Origin: Rhynchopus sp. YZ270_cl-10
Taxonomy: Eukaryota; Euglenozoa; Diplonemea; Diplonemida; Diplonemidae
Length of the DNA stretch: 64,000 bases
Direction of reading: 5' to 3'
NCBI GenBank assembly: GCA_964035575.1
Contig: OZ037919.1
Coordinates: 372,001-436,000 of the forward strand
In this document: positions 21,066 through 31,886 of the stretch, in pieces
Layout of the letters: every line of letters starts with the position of its first letter
How positions within the stretch are numbered: the first letter of the stretch is position 1
Translations under genes and position numbers: made by a program
Notes under the pieces: generated by a model
The model's input: the letters and a program-made list of their open reading frames with translations, nothing else
Told to the model about the DNA's origin: nothing
Database searches by the model: none

Positions 21066-21798
21066 TGTGTTTATTACTGTCCTCACAATGCACTCACAAC
21101 AAAAAAACAAAAAAAAAAAACACACAAAGAAACAAATCAGCACATATTTCACTGTCTTTCCCGAACAAAAAATGCGTGGAGTTCACACGAAAAAAAAGCG
21201 AGGTGTCTACACGTCATCAATTTTTCAAAAAAAAAAAAAAAAAAAAATAGCACACCACACACAACAAACCCCCTACTCAGCTTTGCGTTGATTGGATTGA
21301 ACAAAATCTCGTCTCGTAATTGCAAAACCCTCACCAAACCCGTTCACTTGCAGCGTTTTTTATTCATTTATTTTTGTATCAGGGGGAGTACAGGACCCGC
21401 GAATGAGACTGATACCTTTTTTAGAGTCAGTGCCTGCGTCAGCCGATGAACGGTGAGGCGTTTGCACTTTCAACTTCTCTCACTCTCTCTCTCTTTTTTA
21501 AACACCCACACCCCCTTTACGTTTGCTCATAATTGAGGTTGCCATAAAAACTCCCCCACCCTTTTTTTTTTTGCTTCGCCTTCAACTTTACACCTATTTT
21601 GGGGGCAGATCTTCCTAACTTCGAGAGCATGAAATCATGACAGCCAACTCAGCTGGCCAAAGTTGCGTCTATCTTACTACTATCCCGTTTTGTTTATTTT
21701 TTTTATTTTTGACATTTTTGCTTTTCCCCTTTTTTTTAAATCCTAGAATCAAAAAACTCCCCCAAAAAAAAACTCCCAAATGAGCCATCATAGTCATA
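20702..21798 (+). other. Gene-free region with homopolymers and stem-loop repeats
   Basis: It holds a poly-C run of about 40 bases (about 21024-21065) and several poly-A/T runs. Two copies of the repeat CCTGCGTC ... GGCGTTTGCACT lie at 20745-20785 and 21430-21475. Reading frames through the poly-C tract are artefacts. No gene was seen. Confidence 0.55.
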
Positions 21799-21926
21799 CT
21801 GTGCAGACGAACCTTTGGTTTGTCGATGTTTTTGTCCTGGGTCTGGTGGGGGAAATGGTTAGTCGATGTTCGTCGGACGAACATCGATAACCCATTTAAA
21901 CGACGAACTTTTGGTTCGTCTGCACA
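21799..21926. mobile_element. Short MITE with GTGCAGACGAAC ends
   Basis: The left end CTGTGCAGACGAAC and right end GTTCGTCTGCACAG are exact inverted repeats, and the pairing continues into TTTGGTTTGTCG / CGACGAACTTTTGG. The interior holds a second palindrome (GATGTTCGTC / GACGAACATC). No clear target-site duplication. Confidence 0.7.
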
Positions 21927-23588
21927 GTTGTGCATAAGGCATGGTACCTACCTCACAAGAAGCATCCGCAAACCATTCAGAGTCAGCCCCACATAGATGC
22001 ATAGCTAATTCAGGGTGGATCTTTGTGGGTTACTTTGTACTTTGGGAACATTCTTTGTCAATAGGAAATAGAAGCGACTCACACGGTGCCCGCTAGCTGT
22101 ATTCCCCTTTTTTTCTTCACACTTCACAACCAAACACACTGCACATTTCAGCGATCTCTCCCTCTCCCCCTCCCCCCTCTGCACATGTCGGATTGTTTGC
22201 TCATATTAAAAAAGCCGCCGCTCAGAGTCTGTGTTAAACAATATCACTTCCCGAGCGGGGGGTTGCTTAATCTTACCAACCTTTTTCTTTTTTTTTTGAG
22301 ACAGTATTCTTTTTTTTGTAAGAACCGCACATTTTCATTTTTCACATTTTTTTGTTTTGTTTTTGTTTTTCCAAATCTACATTTGGTGCAATTGAAGCCC
22401 GGGTGTATTTTTGTGTTCCTGCGTCCACCAGGTGCACGGTGAGGCGTTGGTGTTTAAAACACACACACACTGGGAAATAGTTTTCTGTGTAAAGACTTTG
22501 TGAACGCTACTGAGGTTAAAACCACGCAACCGAATGTCCACCTTAGAAGGCAGACCACGGGAAAGGTTACCCCAAAAAGCGGAATGAATGCGTTGTGTGA
22601 CCCAAAAAAAAGTACGTAGATTGTCGACACAAAAATAAATTAAAAAAAGCCAAAAACATGTAACGATGGTTTGGGGTATAGACGTGCGATAAAATGGGGA
22701 GGGCAAAATTTCCTGCAAAACACGCAAAACTCTTGCGGAATATTGCCCCCTCCTGGTTGTGGAGAGAACATATATTTTTTTCACCCTTTTTTTTTTACTC
22801 TCATCCACACTGTGTTTTTTTAAAATCGTTTTTGAACGTCCTTTGTGTGCTTTCTTTTCTTTGAATGGAAAGTATCTCAATTTATTTTTTTTTTTTTTGA
22901 AATCCTTGAATTGTTGGAGCTCTCAAGATCCGAGTTATCTCGAGGGCAGTTTGCCTGTTTTTCTACCTGATTTTTTCGCCCCGAAATTTGGCGGAGTTTT
23001 GGTGGAGTTTAAATACCACCAAAACCCCACTACCAAATTTATGGCAAAAAAAAAAAAATCAGGTGGTGTTTGTGTTGCCGCATTTTATGTGCGATTTTTT
23101 TCACTTTCCACCTTCCTTACATCTCTCTGTGAATGTGGGGTGTTTTTTTCTTTTTTTTCTTTTTCTCTTTTTACGCACACTACTTTTTGTGTGCGGAAAG
23201 TGTCAACGTCGTTCACTCACCCCAAGATGCTCCGCAACACCACACAACACGTGAGAGATAATGTGTACGAAGCGTCAACGCATCAAACAACTACAAGAAG
23301 AGGGGGGTGAGGGAACGGCACGTGACACTTTCCTACTGTAACCTAATTCATCTTAGTAATTTCAAACCCCCCCTTTGGGATGTGTGTCATGCAGTCAGTG
23401 CAAGCTGGTGCCGCCTAGCACACAAGGTTCATCGTAACTCTTTTTAATTAGTAAGCTTGTTTAGTAAACGAGATTTGCCTTCAATTTTGAATAATTAATT
23501 AATTTTTTTTTGCAAAGATATGTGTGCCTTGCTTGTCATACATCTTTAAATTGTTATCCCGTATCCTCAAGCCTTAAAAAAATTGACA
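21927..23588 (+). other. Gene-free region with small inverted repeats
   Basis: A further CCTGCGTCC-type stem-loop repeat lies at 22411-22450, a SINE-like 3' end (GATTGTCGACACAA) at about 22618, and a foldback at 22966-23065 (ACCTGATTTTTT / AAATCAGGTGG with AAATTTGG / CCAAATTT inside). No coding region was recognised. Confidence 0.5.
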
Positions 23589-23638
23589 GTGGAGATTGCA
23601 CAACTGTGGCAACACAACCGAGGCAACTCCACTACTCC
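23589..23638 (+). repeat. SINE-like unit split by a hAT-type insertion
   Basis: GTGGAGATTGCACAACTGTG and the following 30 bases match the uninterrupted copy at 34347-34418. Its 3' end (ACAATTTATCAAAAA) resumes at 25021, after the inserted element. Confidence 0.7.
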
Positions 23639-23646
23639 AACAATTT

Positions 23647-25020
23647 CAGGGTATTAGGGTGGTTAAAAAAACTGGTTTTGAAAACCAGTTTTTCCAAAAA
23701 CTGGTTTTCAAAAAAAAAAAAAAAACAGAGAAATCTGGAGGCAGGGCGTTCGCCCCGGGGCGAAAAATATTTTTTTTCGTTAAAAAAATCTTTTCCTGAA
23801 AAAATGACATTTTATTTCGCCCCAGGGCTTCGCCCCACCGGGGCGAAACCCTGTATAAATAAATAAATAAATAAAAAAAAAAAGGGGGGAAAAAAAAAAT
23901 GAGAGAGAGATTTCTCCCCCCCAACCTGTCGACCCCCCCGGAGGGGGGGTCGCAGAGGGGGTGTCCACTGTACTCAAAATCATCCGCAAACCCGCCTGCC
24001 GTGAAAGTAAGTTTCCCCAGCACTCCCGCTCGCTCCTCAATCCTGCAGTCTGCTGAAGGTGTCCCGTACCCCCTGTTATAGAAGGTGTCACTACTCGTGT
24101 CAACTCTACCTTCAACGGCAGAGAGACGTTTTAGTTGATTGAAAATAATCAAACTAAGGATGAAGTCTCATATGACAGATGCCTCTCTCTTGTACATCTG
24201 TTTGATTAAACAGCACAAAGAGACCCTCAGTGAGGGGGGGATTGATGAAATTCTCCATCGTTTTGCTGGTTTTAGTGCTGGGGAAGGGATCACGCGCAAA
24301 TCGCAATTTTTTTTCGACCACTCAGTACCGGGGATTCACCCCCACGAACTAGCTTCTCTCCGGCGGGAAAATTTTTTTTGACCTATTTTAAGCACTAGTA
24401 AAAAAGCAAAAATTTCGGGTTTTTTGGCATTTCGCCACGATCAGGAAAAAACGATGGCGATAGCGAACGCCCTGTCTGGAGGGGGAAAAAAAACCGACAC
24501 TTTTCACCAGGCCTTTCTGTAAATGTCGTCCCCAGATTAGGGCGGACTCGATTTTTTTCCCCGCATTTTTCCCCCGCCTGGTAGAACCGTGATTGAACCA
24601 CGGGAGTGCCTTTGGGAAATGGCTGTTCCTTGATTTTTTTTTGCCTGCGGCGCCATTTTTCATTTTTTGCTCCGCAAAAAAGGGTTCGTTTGAGTGGCTC
24701 TGTGGTGTAAAAAGCTAGATTTTTACACCGTACCCTCAAAAATTTTCGCCTGCGGCGCCATTTTATATTATTTTTTTGCTCCGCAAAAAAAAATGCAGTC
24801 CCTATGTTCCCAATGTCTACCCTGGTTCAGCAGCGCCGAAAAATATTTTGAAATCGGATTCCTGGATAAGACACTGACCCCACCCGAAAAACCCGAAAAG
24901 GGTGACTGTGTCCGTCAACGGTGGAGGTTTTCGCCAGAAACACTAGTTTTTGCCGCCCAGGAGAGAAAACCAGAAAAACCAGTTTTTTCCGGGATTTTGG
25001 ATTTTCACCCTAATACCCTG
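23647..25020. mobile_element. Non-autonomous hAT-type element, 1374 bp
   Basis: The exact 15-bp ends CAGGGTATTAGGGTG and CACCCTAATACCCTG are flanked by the 8-bp duplication AACAATTT (23639-23646 and 25021-25028), as hAT transposition makes. The related SINE-like copy at 34347 has a single ACAATTTATCA at that point, which is the empty site. The interior is GGGGCGAA-rich and includes paired modules GCCTGCGGCGCCATTTT / TTTTGCTCCGCAAAA, which recur near 32521-32670. No transposase was found. Confidence 0.88.
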
Positions 25021-25918
25021 AACAATTTATCAAAAAAAAAAAAAAAAATTGGGGAGTCGAGAGGACAATAATATAAAACTCACTTCTTTCGGAGTGTTGG
25101 TTAAATCCATGCAACTACGCAGGGCGATACCATCATAATAACCCCCCCTTTATTTTTAGGTACACTGTTCACGAGAGGGTTTTTTTTGTATTTCAAGTCA
25201 ATTTTTTTTTCTTTGTGCTTTCATCCAGCTGGCATTGTAGGTCAGCAGGAGGTGTGCCTGCATCAATAACTTCACTTTTTTCTTTTCTTTTCTTTTCTGC
25301 CCTCGAATTCTATCCTGAAAAAGCTAATTGTTCTTCTTTGTTCACTATCATATTCACTTTTCCCCCACACGGTGCTTAGGGTCTTAAATTCCGTTTTGTC
25401 CAACGTTTTGAACAACAACCATCCATTTTGCCCCCCCCTCTAGCACCACAAAATAAAAAAGCCTTCTTGATTATTAGGTTTTAAGCATTTGTCTCCCTCA
25501 ATCCTGCTCGCAAAAAAAGCCACCACCCGCGGTCTTTTTTCGTGCTTAATTAAAGTTTGAGATATGATGATACGGGAGGCACATTCATCTTTCAAGCTGT
25601 TCTCTTAATTATCGCAATACGTTTAATTCCCTTCTCCCCCCGATCCAGTGGGTACCACTTCACCTTGTATTCTGAGCACATCATAAAACCAGAAACAAAA
25701 AAAAACCACTGATTTTGTTATTTGAGCAATCAACTACACATATTTGCACCCCGATTTTTTTGTTTTTGTTTTTGTCGCTGTGTTTGACACTTCACTTATC
25801 ACACACGTTGCCACTCTCACTCTCTCTCCCTCACACCCCCTCGCGGTACAATGCATTATGTTCCCATCCAAGAGATGTGAATAAAGTGAAGATGAAAATA
25901 ATATTACCACCCCCCTCC

Positions 25919-26012
25919 ACAGCTGAGAATAAGACTCGGGGACCCGGGACCCGGTTATTCTCAGCCGGACCGGGACTGGGACCCAGGGACCGGGGACCCG
26001 GCTTATTCTCAG
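25919..26012. mobile_element. Short TIR element with 9-bp flanking repeats
   Basis: ACAGCTGAGAATAA at the left and TTATTCTCAGCTGT at the right enclose a GGGACC-rich core. ACCCCCCTC lies on both sides, with one extra C on the left. A 9-bp duplication is the Mutator-like pattern, but the low-complexity target makes this weak. Confidence 0.5.
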
Positions 26013-27321
26013 CTGTACCCCCCTCGCATGAGCCAAAAGAGACTCGAAGATAGTCTTGTATACTCAGCAAAGTTTAAAGCAATCTTGCTTGTCCTTACCC
26101 TTTGCAGTTAGCACCAAACTCAAATGCTTTTTTCGGCAAAAAAACAAAAAAAAAAAACAAACAAACAAAAGCCAAAGCAAGAGAGAACCAACCATTTATT
26201 TGTTTTTCAACACTTTTTTCAACCCCTTTCGCATGAAACGGCATTGTAGTGTAACACAGAGCGTCGCTGCCGGGAGTCATTCCCTGCACTGCAGGGCTGC
26301 CTCTGTCTTTGGCGCACAGCTACGTACAAAAAAACACAACACAATTTTGCAATATCGCGCTCTAAAGGAACTATCAACAAACTGTTTTCAAAAAAAACAC
26401 GAGAGAACAACACGAGAGAGACCTGAACGGTTTTTTTTCTCTCTTATCCCTGCCCTATACCTATGCTCTCAATTTATTGAAATGTGCATATAATGCAATA
26501 CTTTTCCAATTGTCTGCGTTTCAGAGGCGTTCTTCTTTTTTTACTTTTTGCTAAACATGTCAAAAAAAAAAAAATGCAAGGGTACATTTTTTGCACCCTC
26601 TCTGCATTCTTTTTGTTTCGCTAAGAAAATAATGTATATGAATTAACAATTGTCTGCGTTTCAGAGGCGTTTGCACTATCAACACCATCCCACCCCCTTC
26701 CTTTTTTTTTAAAGGTGACTAAGCAAACGAGAGGCTTAGGATCATCTTATAATCTGTTCTTTTTTGTTTTTTTCTTCTCGGTCCGGCCACCTTCTTCGAT
26801 TCTCTGCCCTTCACCCCACCCCCTCCAGCCCTCTCCCCGCCTGCAAAACTTCGCCACTATCCTGCCGACGCCGCCCCCTTTTTTATTTTTATTTGTAAAG
26901 GTGGCCAAGCACTGTGAGGCTAGTGCCATCTTATTGAAAGACTCTTCTCTTTATGTCCCCAATACAAGTGAACATTATTTTTGCGCACAGATTCCTTATC
27001 GATCGTGTTCAGAACTGTTTACACCTTCCCCACAGAATTTTCCCTAGACAAAAGAAAAAAAAAAAAAAAACTCCCCATTTTACTTTTTCCACCCCCTTTT
27101 TGGGGGCCTAACTAAGCAAATGAGATATTAGCTTGCGTTCATTTTACCAAAAAATTTGGCACATTCATCTTACAAAAAATGTTTCCCCCCCCTTCTTTTT
27201 TTAAGGTGACTAAGCACAAGTTTTTTACTTTGAACATGATTATTTTTGCATTTTTTGGTTTCATTCTTTTACAATGTAGGTTTCGAAGACTGTTTGGGCC
27301 TTGAGCGCCAGCGGAACACTA

Positions 27322-27413
27322 ACTACAAGTCCACAGAGGGTCATGCACTGATGAAGTCCACCTCTGTTTAACAACTAATGTATGCGTTTAGGACTGAAAC
27401 ATGGACTTGTGGT
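27322..27413 (+). ncRNA. Structured element, possible small RNA relic
   Basis: A 12-bp outer stem (ACTACAAGTCCA with TGGACTTGTGGT, one G-T pair) encloses a 7-bp stem (ACAGAGG with CCTCTGT). Inside lies CTGATGA-AGTCC ... GGACT-GAAAC, which looks like half of a hammerhead core. A diverged second copy is at 51530-51583 (CTGAAGA ... GGACTGAAAC). Not assignable to a known RNA class. Confidence 0.3.
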
Positions 27414-27893
27414 ACAGATGTACCACCCTACAAAAACTTTTGAATAAGGAATAACAAAAACAAAACAACAAGGGTCCAAAAATACAACAAAAAAGATTGA
27501 TGAATAACCAATGTTCAAAACATTAAGTAATCTAATCAGACTAAGCACGAGAGGCTTAGGGTCATCTTATAAACTTTTCTTTTTTCTTTCTCCCTGTAGT
27601 ACAGTGCCGCTTTTCAAGATGCGAAACCTTTCTTAAAAATTATTATTTTACATTCAACTGTTTTCTGCTATTTGCTGTCTTGCCACCTTCTTTAGAAGGG
27701 TCAACTAAACACTAACTGTTTAGATCATCTTCTAAATACGACCTCCCCCTTTTTGTGATCAAGGTGACTAAGCACCAGAGGCTTAGATTCATCTTATAAA
27801 CTTTTTTTTCTTTTCACCCAAAAAGGCAGGGCCTTTTCTAAGTCCATGGGCCCATGGCACCCCTCCGAAAACACACTTTTTTTCTGTACAAAT

Positions 27894-28738
27894 CACGTAT
27901 GGCAAATGATAATTTATTATGAGATCTCATAATAAATTATGAGATCATTATGCGCTATTATGCGCGCTCATAATAATCGCATAATGCATAATAGCGCATA
28001 ATAGCACATAATAGCACATAATAGCGCATAATGATTATGCGCTATTATGTGCTCATTATGTGCTCATTATGTGCCCTACCCCAATGCCCCAAACCAGAAA
28101 ATACCACCCTCAGATGTCCAAAAATCCATCTGCGCCCGGTTTTGAGCAGTTTTGAGCCTCAAGAAGCCCCGTATCTGCTTTTTTCAAAAATGTACACACA
28201 ACTTGTACCTGCCCACCCCTCGTAGATAGAGCAACTCACACATCCATCACGCCTCAGTGTGAGCCAGGGGCCAGAAAAGCCCCCAAAGCCACATATTTTC
28301 ACCCCAGAACCTATCCCGAGGGGTACCCAGGCGGTTTCGGGGTGTTTAGAGGGACTTGGTGGAACTTAGAACCATGTTTCAAAAAGTGTCAAGCACCTGG
28401 TACCAAAGGTTTTCCCACCCAAGGTATCTTAAGCCGTCAAAAAACGTGAAGTAGGTAATAAATCAAAGAAACCCCCCTGAAGTCAATAAAAACCACACCA
28501 TAGGCCCATTTGTACCCCAAAAATCGAATTCCGCCCGGTTTTGGGCACTTTTGACCACTTCTGAGCGACTTTTTTTGGGTGGGGGGGTGGGGGGTACGGC
28601 ACATAATGAGCGCATAACGCCGCATAATTGGCGCATAATAGCGCATAATAGCACATAATAGCACATAATAGCGCATAATATCACATGTATTATGAGATCT
28701 CATAATAGCGCATAATATATTATCATTTGCCATACGTG
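27894..28738. mobile_element. 845-bp foldback element with ATAATGCGC arrays
   Basis: The ends CACGTATGGCAAATGATAA and TTATCATTTGCCATACGTG are inverted repeats. The 6-bp ACAAAT is duplicated on both sides (27888-27893 and 28739-28744). The other hAT copy, at 40425-40436, has the uninterrupted site. Both shoulders carry irregular arrays of GCGCATAATA-type 10-mers in opposing orientation (27942-28078 and 28595-28730). The middle 500 bases are unique, with no coding frame recognised. Confidence 0.85.
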
Positions 28739-28909
28739 ACAAATGCCACACGTAAAAAAAATATTTTTTCTGTACAAATGCCACAGGCAAAATATTTTTT
28801 CTGGACTTTTGCCACATGGGAGGTGGGGTGGGGGTGGGGGTGGGGGGCGGAGCCCCCACCCACCGGCCCCCAAAAAAAATTCTTTAAAAAAAAAGGAAAA
28901 AAAAGAAGA

Positions 28910-29310
28910 AAAAAAGTGACGAGAGTAAATAGTAAGTTACTGTTACACGAGCACGTGTTAGAGTGGATCAACCAACACAAGCGGACGCAGGATGAGAGGT
29001 TGGTGCATACATTTGTCTCGCAGAAGAGTTACTTGTGAGCAGCCCCTCCAGCGTTGAAGTGGAACGGTTGTTTTCACGCATTGCCCACATTCGGAGTCCT
29101 AATCGCCGAAGCCTCAATCTCAGCACAATCGAAGATCACCTGTTTGTGAAACTTGGCACAACGCTTTTTGCTTCCACCCTACCAGCTGGTAAAGATGCGA
29201 TAACAGAGATATCGGCCGAGACCATAGCCCGGATGGCTGCGTCTAAGACATTCCGCTTCAAAAAGAGAGAGCCGGGCAATGCTGCGGATACGGGGGACGA
29301 CAGAGAAGAC
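28910..29310 (+). pseudogene. hAT transposase C-terminal fragment (copy A)
   Basis: Around 29035-29180 the frame reads SSPSSVEVERLFSRIAHIRS followed by LNLSTIEDHLFVKLGTTLF. This is the hAT dimerisation region (SS..VERLFS, then LS.E....LF.K). The preceding text HVLEWINQHKRTQDERLVHT lies in another frame and stops just before it. The catalytic and zinc-finger parts are missing. Because the opposite copy has the same frame break, the deletion derivative was fixed before both copies moved. Confidence 0.75.
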
Positions 29311-29748
29311 GGAGGGGACGGAAGAGGACTCTACCAACACGTGGAATGGGAAACGGAGTACCCCGACTACCTGGATCTTCCAGATGCAGAGCAGCTTTCA
29401 GGTACCCAGGAGGCACCTGGGTACCTGAAAGCTGCTCTGGCCTGGGGACGGGATAGTTCACAACCGCCCCTTCTCCTATTTGACTCATTTTTCCCCTTCT
29501 TCAACCCCCACCCCCGAAAAACCCCTCTCAAAAATATGAGGGGAGATGCCCCGCCAACGCACCGACCGGAAAGCTCGGAATGGGTTTTGAAAATATGCGG
29601 GGAGATGCCCCGCCAACGTACCGACCGGAAAGCTCGGAATGGGTTTCCGGGAGTTTTTTACGTGTGGCATTTGTACAGAAAAAAGTCATTGGCACCTCGG
29701 CCAAAATCGGGGTTTTTGGCTCAACTTAGAGCCACCCCTGCAAAAAGG

Positions 29749-30269
29749 TCTTACAAATACAAAACAAATTCTCTCCCAAAAAAAAAAAAAACAACCGCGC
29801 TCGTCTGCGGTGACGTAAAAATGTTTAGTATAGTGGAGCACACTCTAGGGTGGCTACACTAATACGACCAAGTTTTCAAAAAAAACAAAAAGCAAAAAAC
29901 AAGAAAAGTAGAAGGATTCTGACACCTACTGCAAAAAAGTGCTACTTCTATTTGCTCTCTTTTTAAGGAGTCTGTGGCTGCTATCTTGTGATGGTGGCCT
30001 ATAATCAAACGTAAGCTTATTCCCCCCAAAAAAAAAAAAATTCAGCGTTCCCCCACAAACGGGAGGAATGTTTCGGTGTGTGGAAGTCATGATCCCTTGT
30101 TAGGGAGATAAAGCCCTGAGAAAAGAAGGGGAAAAATCCAATGTTCGGCAATACTGTTCGCCGTCACCAAAAAAAAAAAAAAAACTGGGTGATCTGGTGT
30201 GGATGAAGGGGAGTGATTCGCACTTCTTGCGTACTTTTTGCACCCTCTCATTCAGCCACACCACGATCT

Positions 30270-30317
<48 letters not shown>

Positions 30318-30557
30318 TTTTTTGTTATGTCTCTGTTTTTTACGTTTACCCCAATTTTGTGTCTTTTCTTTTGATTGCTGCAAAAACAAAACAAAATGAA
30401 ACCCCTATCCCGTCCCCCATATCACTATCCTAGAATTTTATCGAAGCTTTTTATTGTGCTTGAGAGGCACAATATTTTTCATCTTTTCAACTTTTCCCCT
30501 TTTTTAGTGTGACTGAGCATTAGTCTAATACACACGAATTACATTAGAAAAGGATTA
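29749..30557 (+). other. Gene-free stretch with a SINE-like tail and poly-T
   Basis: A SINE-like unit at 29826-29895 (GTGGAGCACACTC ... CTACACTAATACGACCAAG plus A-rich tail) is related to units at 31155 and 35365. A poly-T run of about 46 bases is at 30271-30316. No gene was recognised. Confidence 0.5.
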
Positions 30558-30681
30558 CAGTGGTTAAACAAAGTTCCGCCTAAGAAAAGTGCCCGCCTCA
30601 GAAAATTCCGCCTAAAGTAATTTCCGCCATCGATTTCAATTCCGCCTTTAGTTTAGGCGTAAACTTTGTGTAAAACCACTG
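30558..30681. mobile_element. 124-bp MITE, Tc1/mariner-pogo type
   Basis: CAGTGGTTAAACAAAGTT at the left pairs with AACTTTGTGTAAAACCACTG at the right (small indel). It is flanked by TA on both sides (30556-57 and 30682-83). Several TTCCGCC motifs lie inside. TA duplication and CAGTGG ends fit a Tc1/mariner superfamily MITE. Confidence 0.7.
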
Positions 30682-30833
30682 TAGCAGTCACTTTTTGAAC
30701 GGCTCTCATTGAAGCAGCCCAAGGAAGAATTCTGTCTTTTTTTTTTTCTGAGTGAACAAAATGCCTTCCCTACAAAAAAAGTATAGCAACTCTCATTAAT
30801 AAAAAAAAACTGGCGACTTTATGTTGTCCATAA

Positions 30834-31132
30834 CAGGCACTCCGCTAGGTACTAAAGTTCTGTTGATTGTCAACAGAACTTTTTGAAAATGGGGAAAAAA
30901 AGAAAAAAAAAAAAAAGTTCTGCTAAGTGGTTCAGACCCGTTCTACCTGTCAAAAAAGCTCAGGAGAAGAAGATATGGAGAGGTGAGTGCTCAAACGTCC
31001 CAAAAAAGTCAAAATCGGGCGTTGGTAAAAAAAAAAGTTGCGTACCGTGCGCCTGCGGCGCAAGCATGTACCCCACCAACGTGGACCATCAACAGAATAT
31101 TTTCAAAATCGGAAATCCTAGCGGAGAGCCTG
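30834..31132 (+). mobile_element. Short hAT-type MITE, copy 1 of 3
   Basis: The ends CAGGCACTCCGCTAGG and CCTAGCGGAGAGCCTG lie within the exact 8-bp duplication GTCCATAA (30826-30833 and 31133-31140). A hairpin AAGTTCTGTTGATTG / CAACAGAACTT lies just inside the left end. Shared interior: GTTCAGACCCGTTCTACCTG, GCGCCTGCGGCGCAAGC. Confidence 0.92.
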
Positions 31133-31154
31133 GTCCATAACCAAAACAAAAAAA

Positions 31155-31210
31155 CTTTATAGTGGAGTACATCCTCGGGTGTCTACACTAATACAACCAA
31201 GTTTTCAAAA
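31155..31210 (+). repeat. SINE-like unit (CTACACTAATACAACCAAG tail)
   Basis: TAGTGGAGTACATCCTCGGG to CTACACTAATACAACCAAG followed by TTTTCAAAAAA. Closely related units lie at 29826 and 35365. Confidence 0.55.
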
Positions 31211-31288
31211 AACTTTTTTTTTGAGTGAACAAAATGCCATTCGGGCATGACATGGGGAATGCAATACGCCCTGCTACGGTAGGCGATA

Positions 31289-31823
31289 CTGGGGGGGGGC
31301 TAATAAAGTATACGGTGCTAATAAAGTATACGGGGGTAATAAAGTATACGGTGCGGAAACCCATTTTGAGCGTGTAAATCTGTGAAATAAAGTATACGGT
31401 TTTTGTGTACATTTTTCTTACTAAAAAAATTTTTCAGCAAGTTTTGCACAAAAAATCGAAAAAAATTTTTTTTGATTTCGGTGGTCCGGATTCTGTGCGT
31501 GCTGTGATGGGGTCACTTTGCGCTGAGAAACGAGTATTTTTGACCTAAAACGCGTGTATCAGTTTTTACACGATTGGTGCTGATGGGGTTCAGATTTGTG
31601 AAAATTTAAGTCACCAAAAAATTGTTCATTTTTCCACATTGACCCCACCACTGGCTGGGATTGGCCCAAAAATGCCAATGGTGGTGTTTTCGCGAGGTTT
31701 CGGCCACTAGCAACCCCAAAATAACAGTGATTTTTTTTTTTTTTCCCTTTTTCGTTTTTTGGCCATTTAAGCAGTAATTCCCGCCGAATAAAGTATACGT
31801 ATACTTTAATAGCTCCCCCCCAG
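31289..31823. mobile_element. TA-flanked CTGGGGGG-family MITE, member 1
   Basis: Left end CTGGGGGGGGGCTAATAAAG; right end, read inward on the other strand, CTGGGGGGGAGCTATTAAAG; both continue into TATACG. TA lies on each side (31287-88 and 31824-25). The subterminal motif AATAAAGTATACGG is iterated near the left end. The interior includes the GTGGTGGGGTCA-type module shared with other elements. Confidence 0.8.
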
Positions 31824-31886
31824 TAGTCTGGCATAGACTGGGAAAAAAAAATGTTTTTTTTTTTTTTTTTTTTTGTCAGGAACTTC

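Larger units (their letters stand above)
25029..27818 (+). other. Gene-free region rich in stem-loop repeats
   Basis: Stem-loop copies lie at 26715, 26898, 27539 and 27768 (GACTAAGC ... GGCTTAG followed by TCATCTTAT), and CTGCGTTTCAGAGGCG copies at 26511 and 26648. An inverted-repeat element at 25919-26012 has ACAGCTGAGAATAA ends between two ACCCCCCTC repeats. A structured segment is at 27322-27413. No coding region is supported. Confidence 0.55.
27827..29740 (+). mobile_element. hAT element copy A, internally deleted
   Basis: The ends are CAGGGCCTTTTCTAAG and CTTAGAGCCACCCCTG (inverted, sharing CAGGG and TCTAAGT), flanked by the 8-bp duplication CAAAAAGG (27819-27826 and 29741-29748). A second copy in the opposite orientation is at 38995-40487 with a different duplication, so both are genuine insertions. 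It codes only the C-terminal part of a hAT transposase. An 845-bp foldback element is inserted at 27894-28738. Near 29388-29441 there is a long palindrome around CAGGTACCCAGG, and two 60-bp repeats lie at about 29535-29650. Confidence 0.9.

Noticed and set aside
20900-21450. Proline-rich frames
   Set aside because: They are translations of a poly-C tract of about 40 bases.
27352-27395. C/D-box snoRNA from TGATGA and CTGA motifs
   Set aside because: No terminal stem brings the boxes together, and the same bases take part in the longer 12+7-bp fold.
28595-28730. CRISPR-like regular repeats
   Set aside because: The 10-mers are contiguous and degenerate, without spacers, and sit in a foldback element of a eukaryote.
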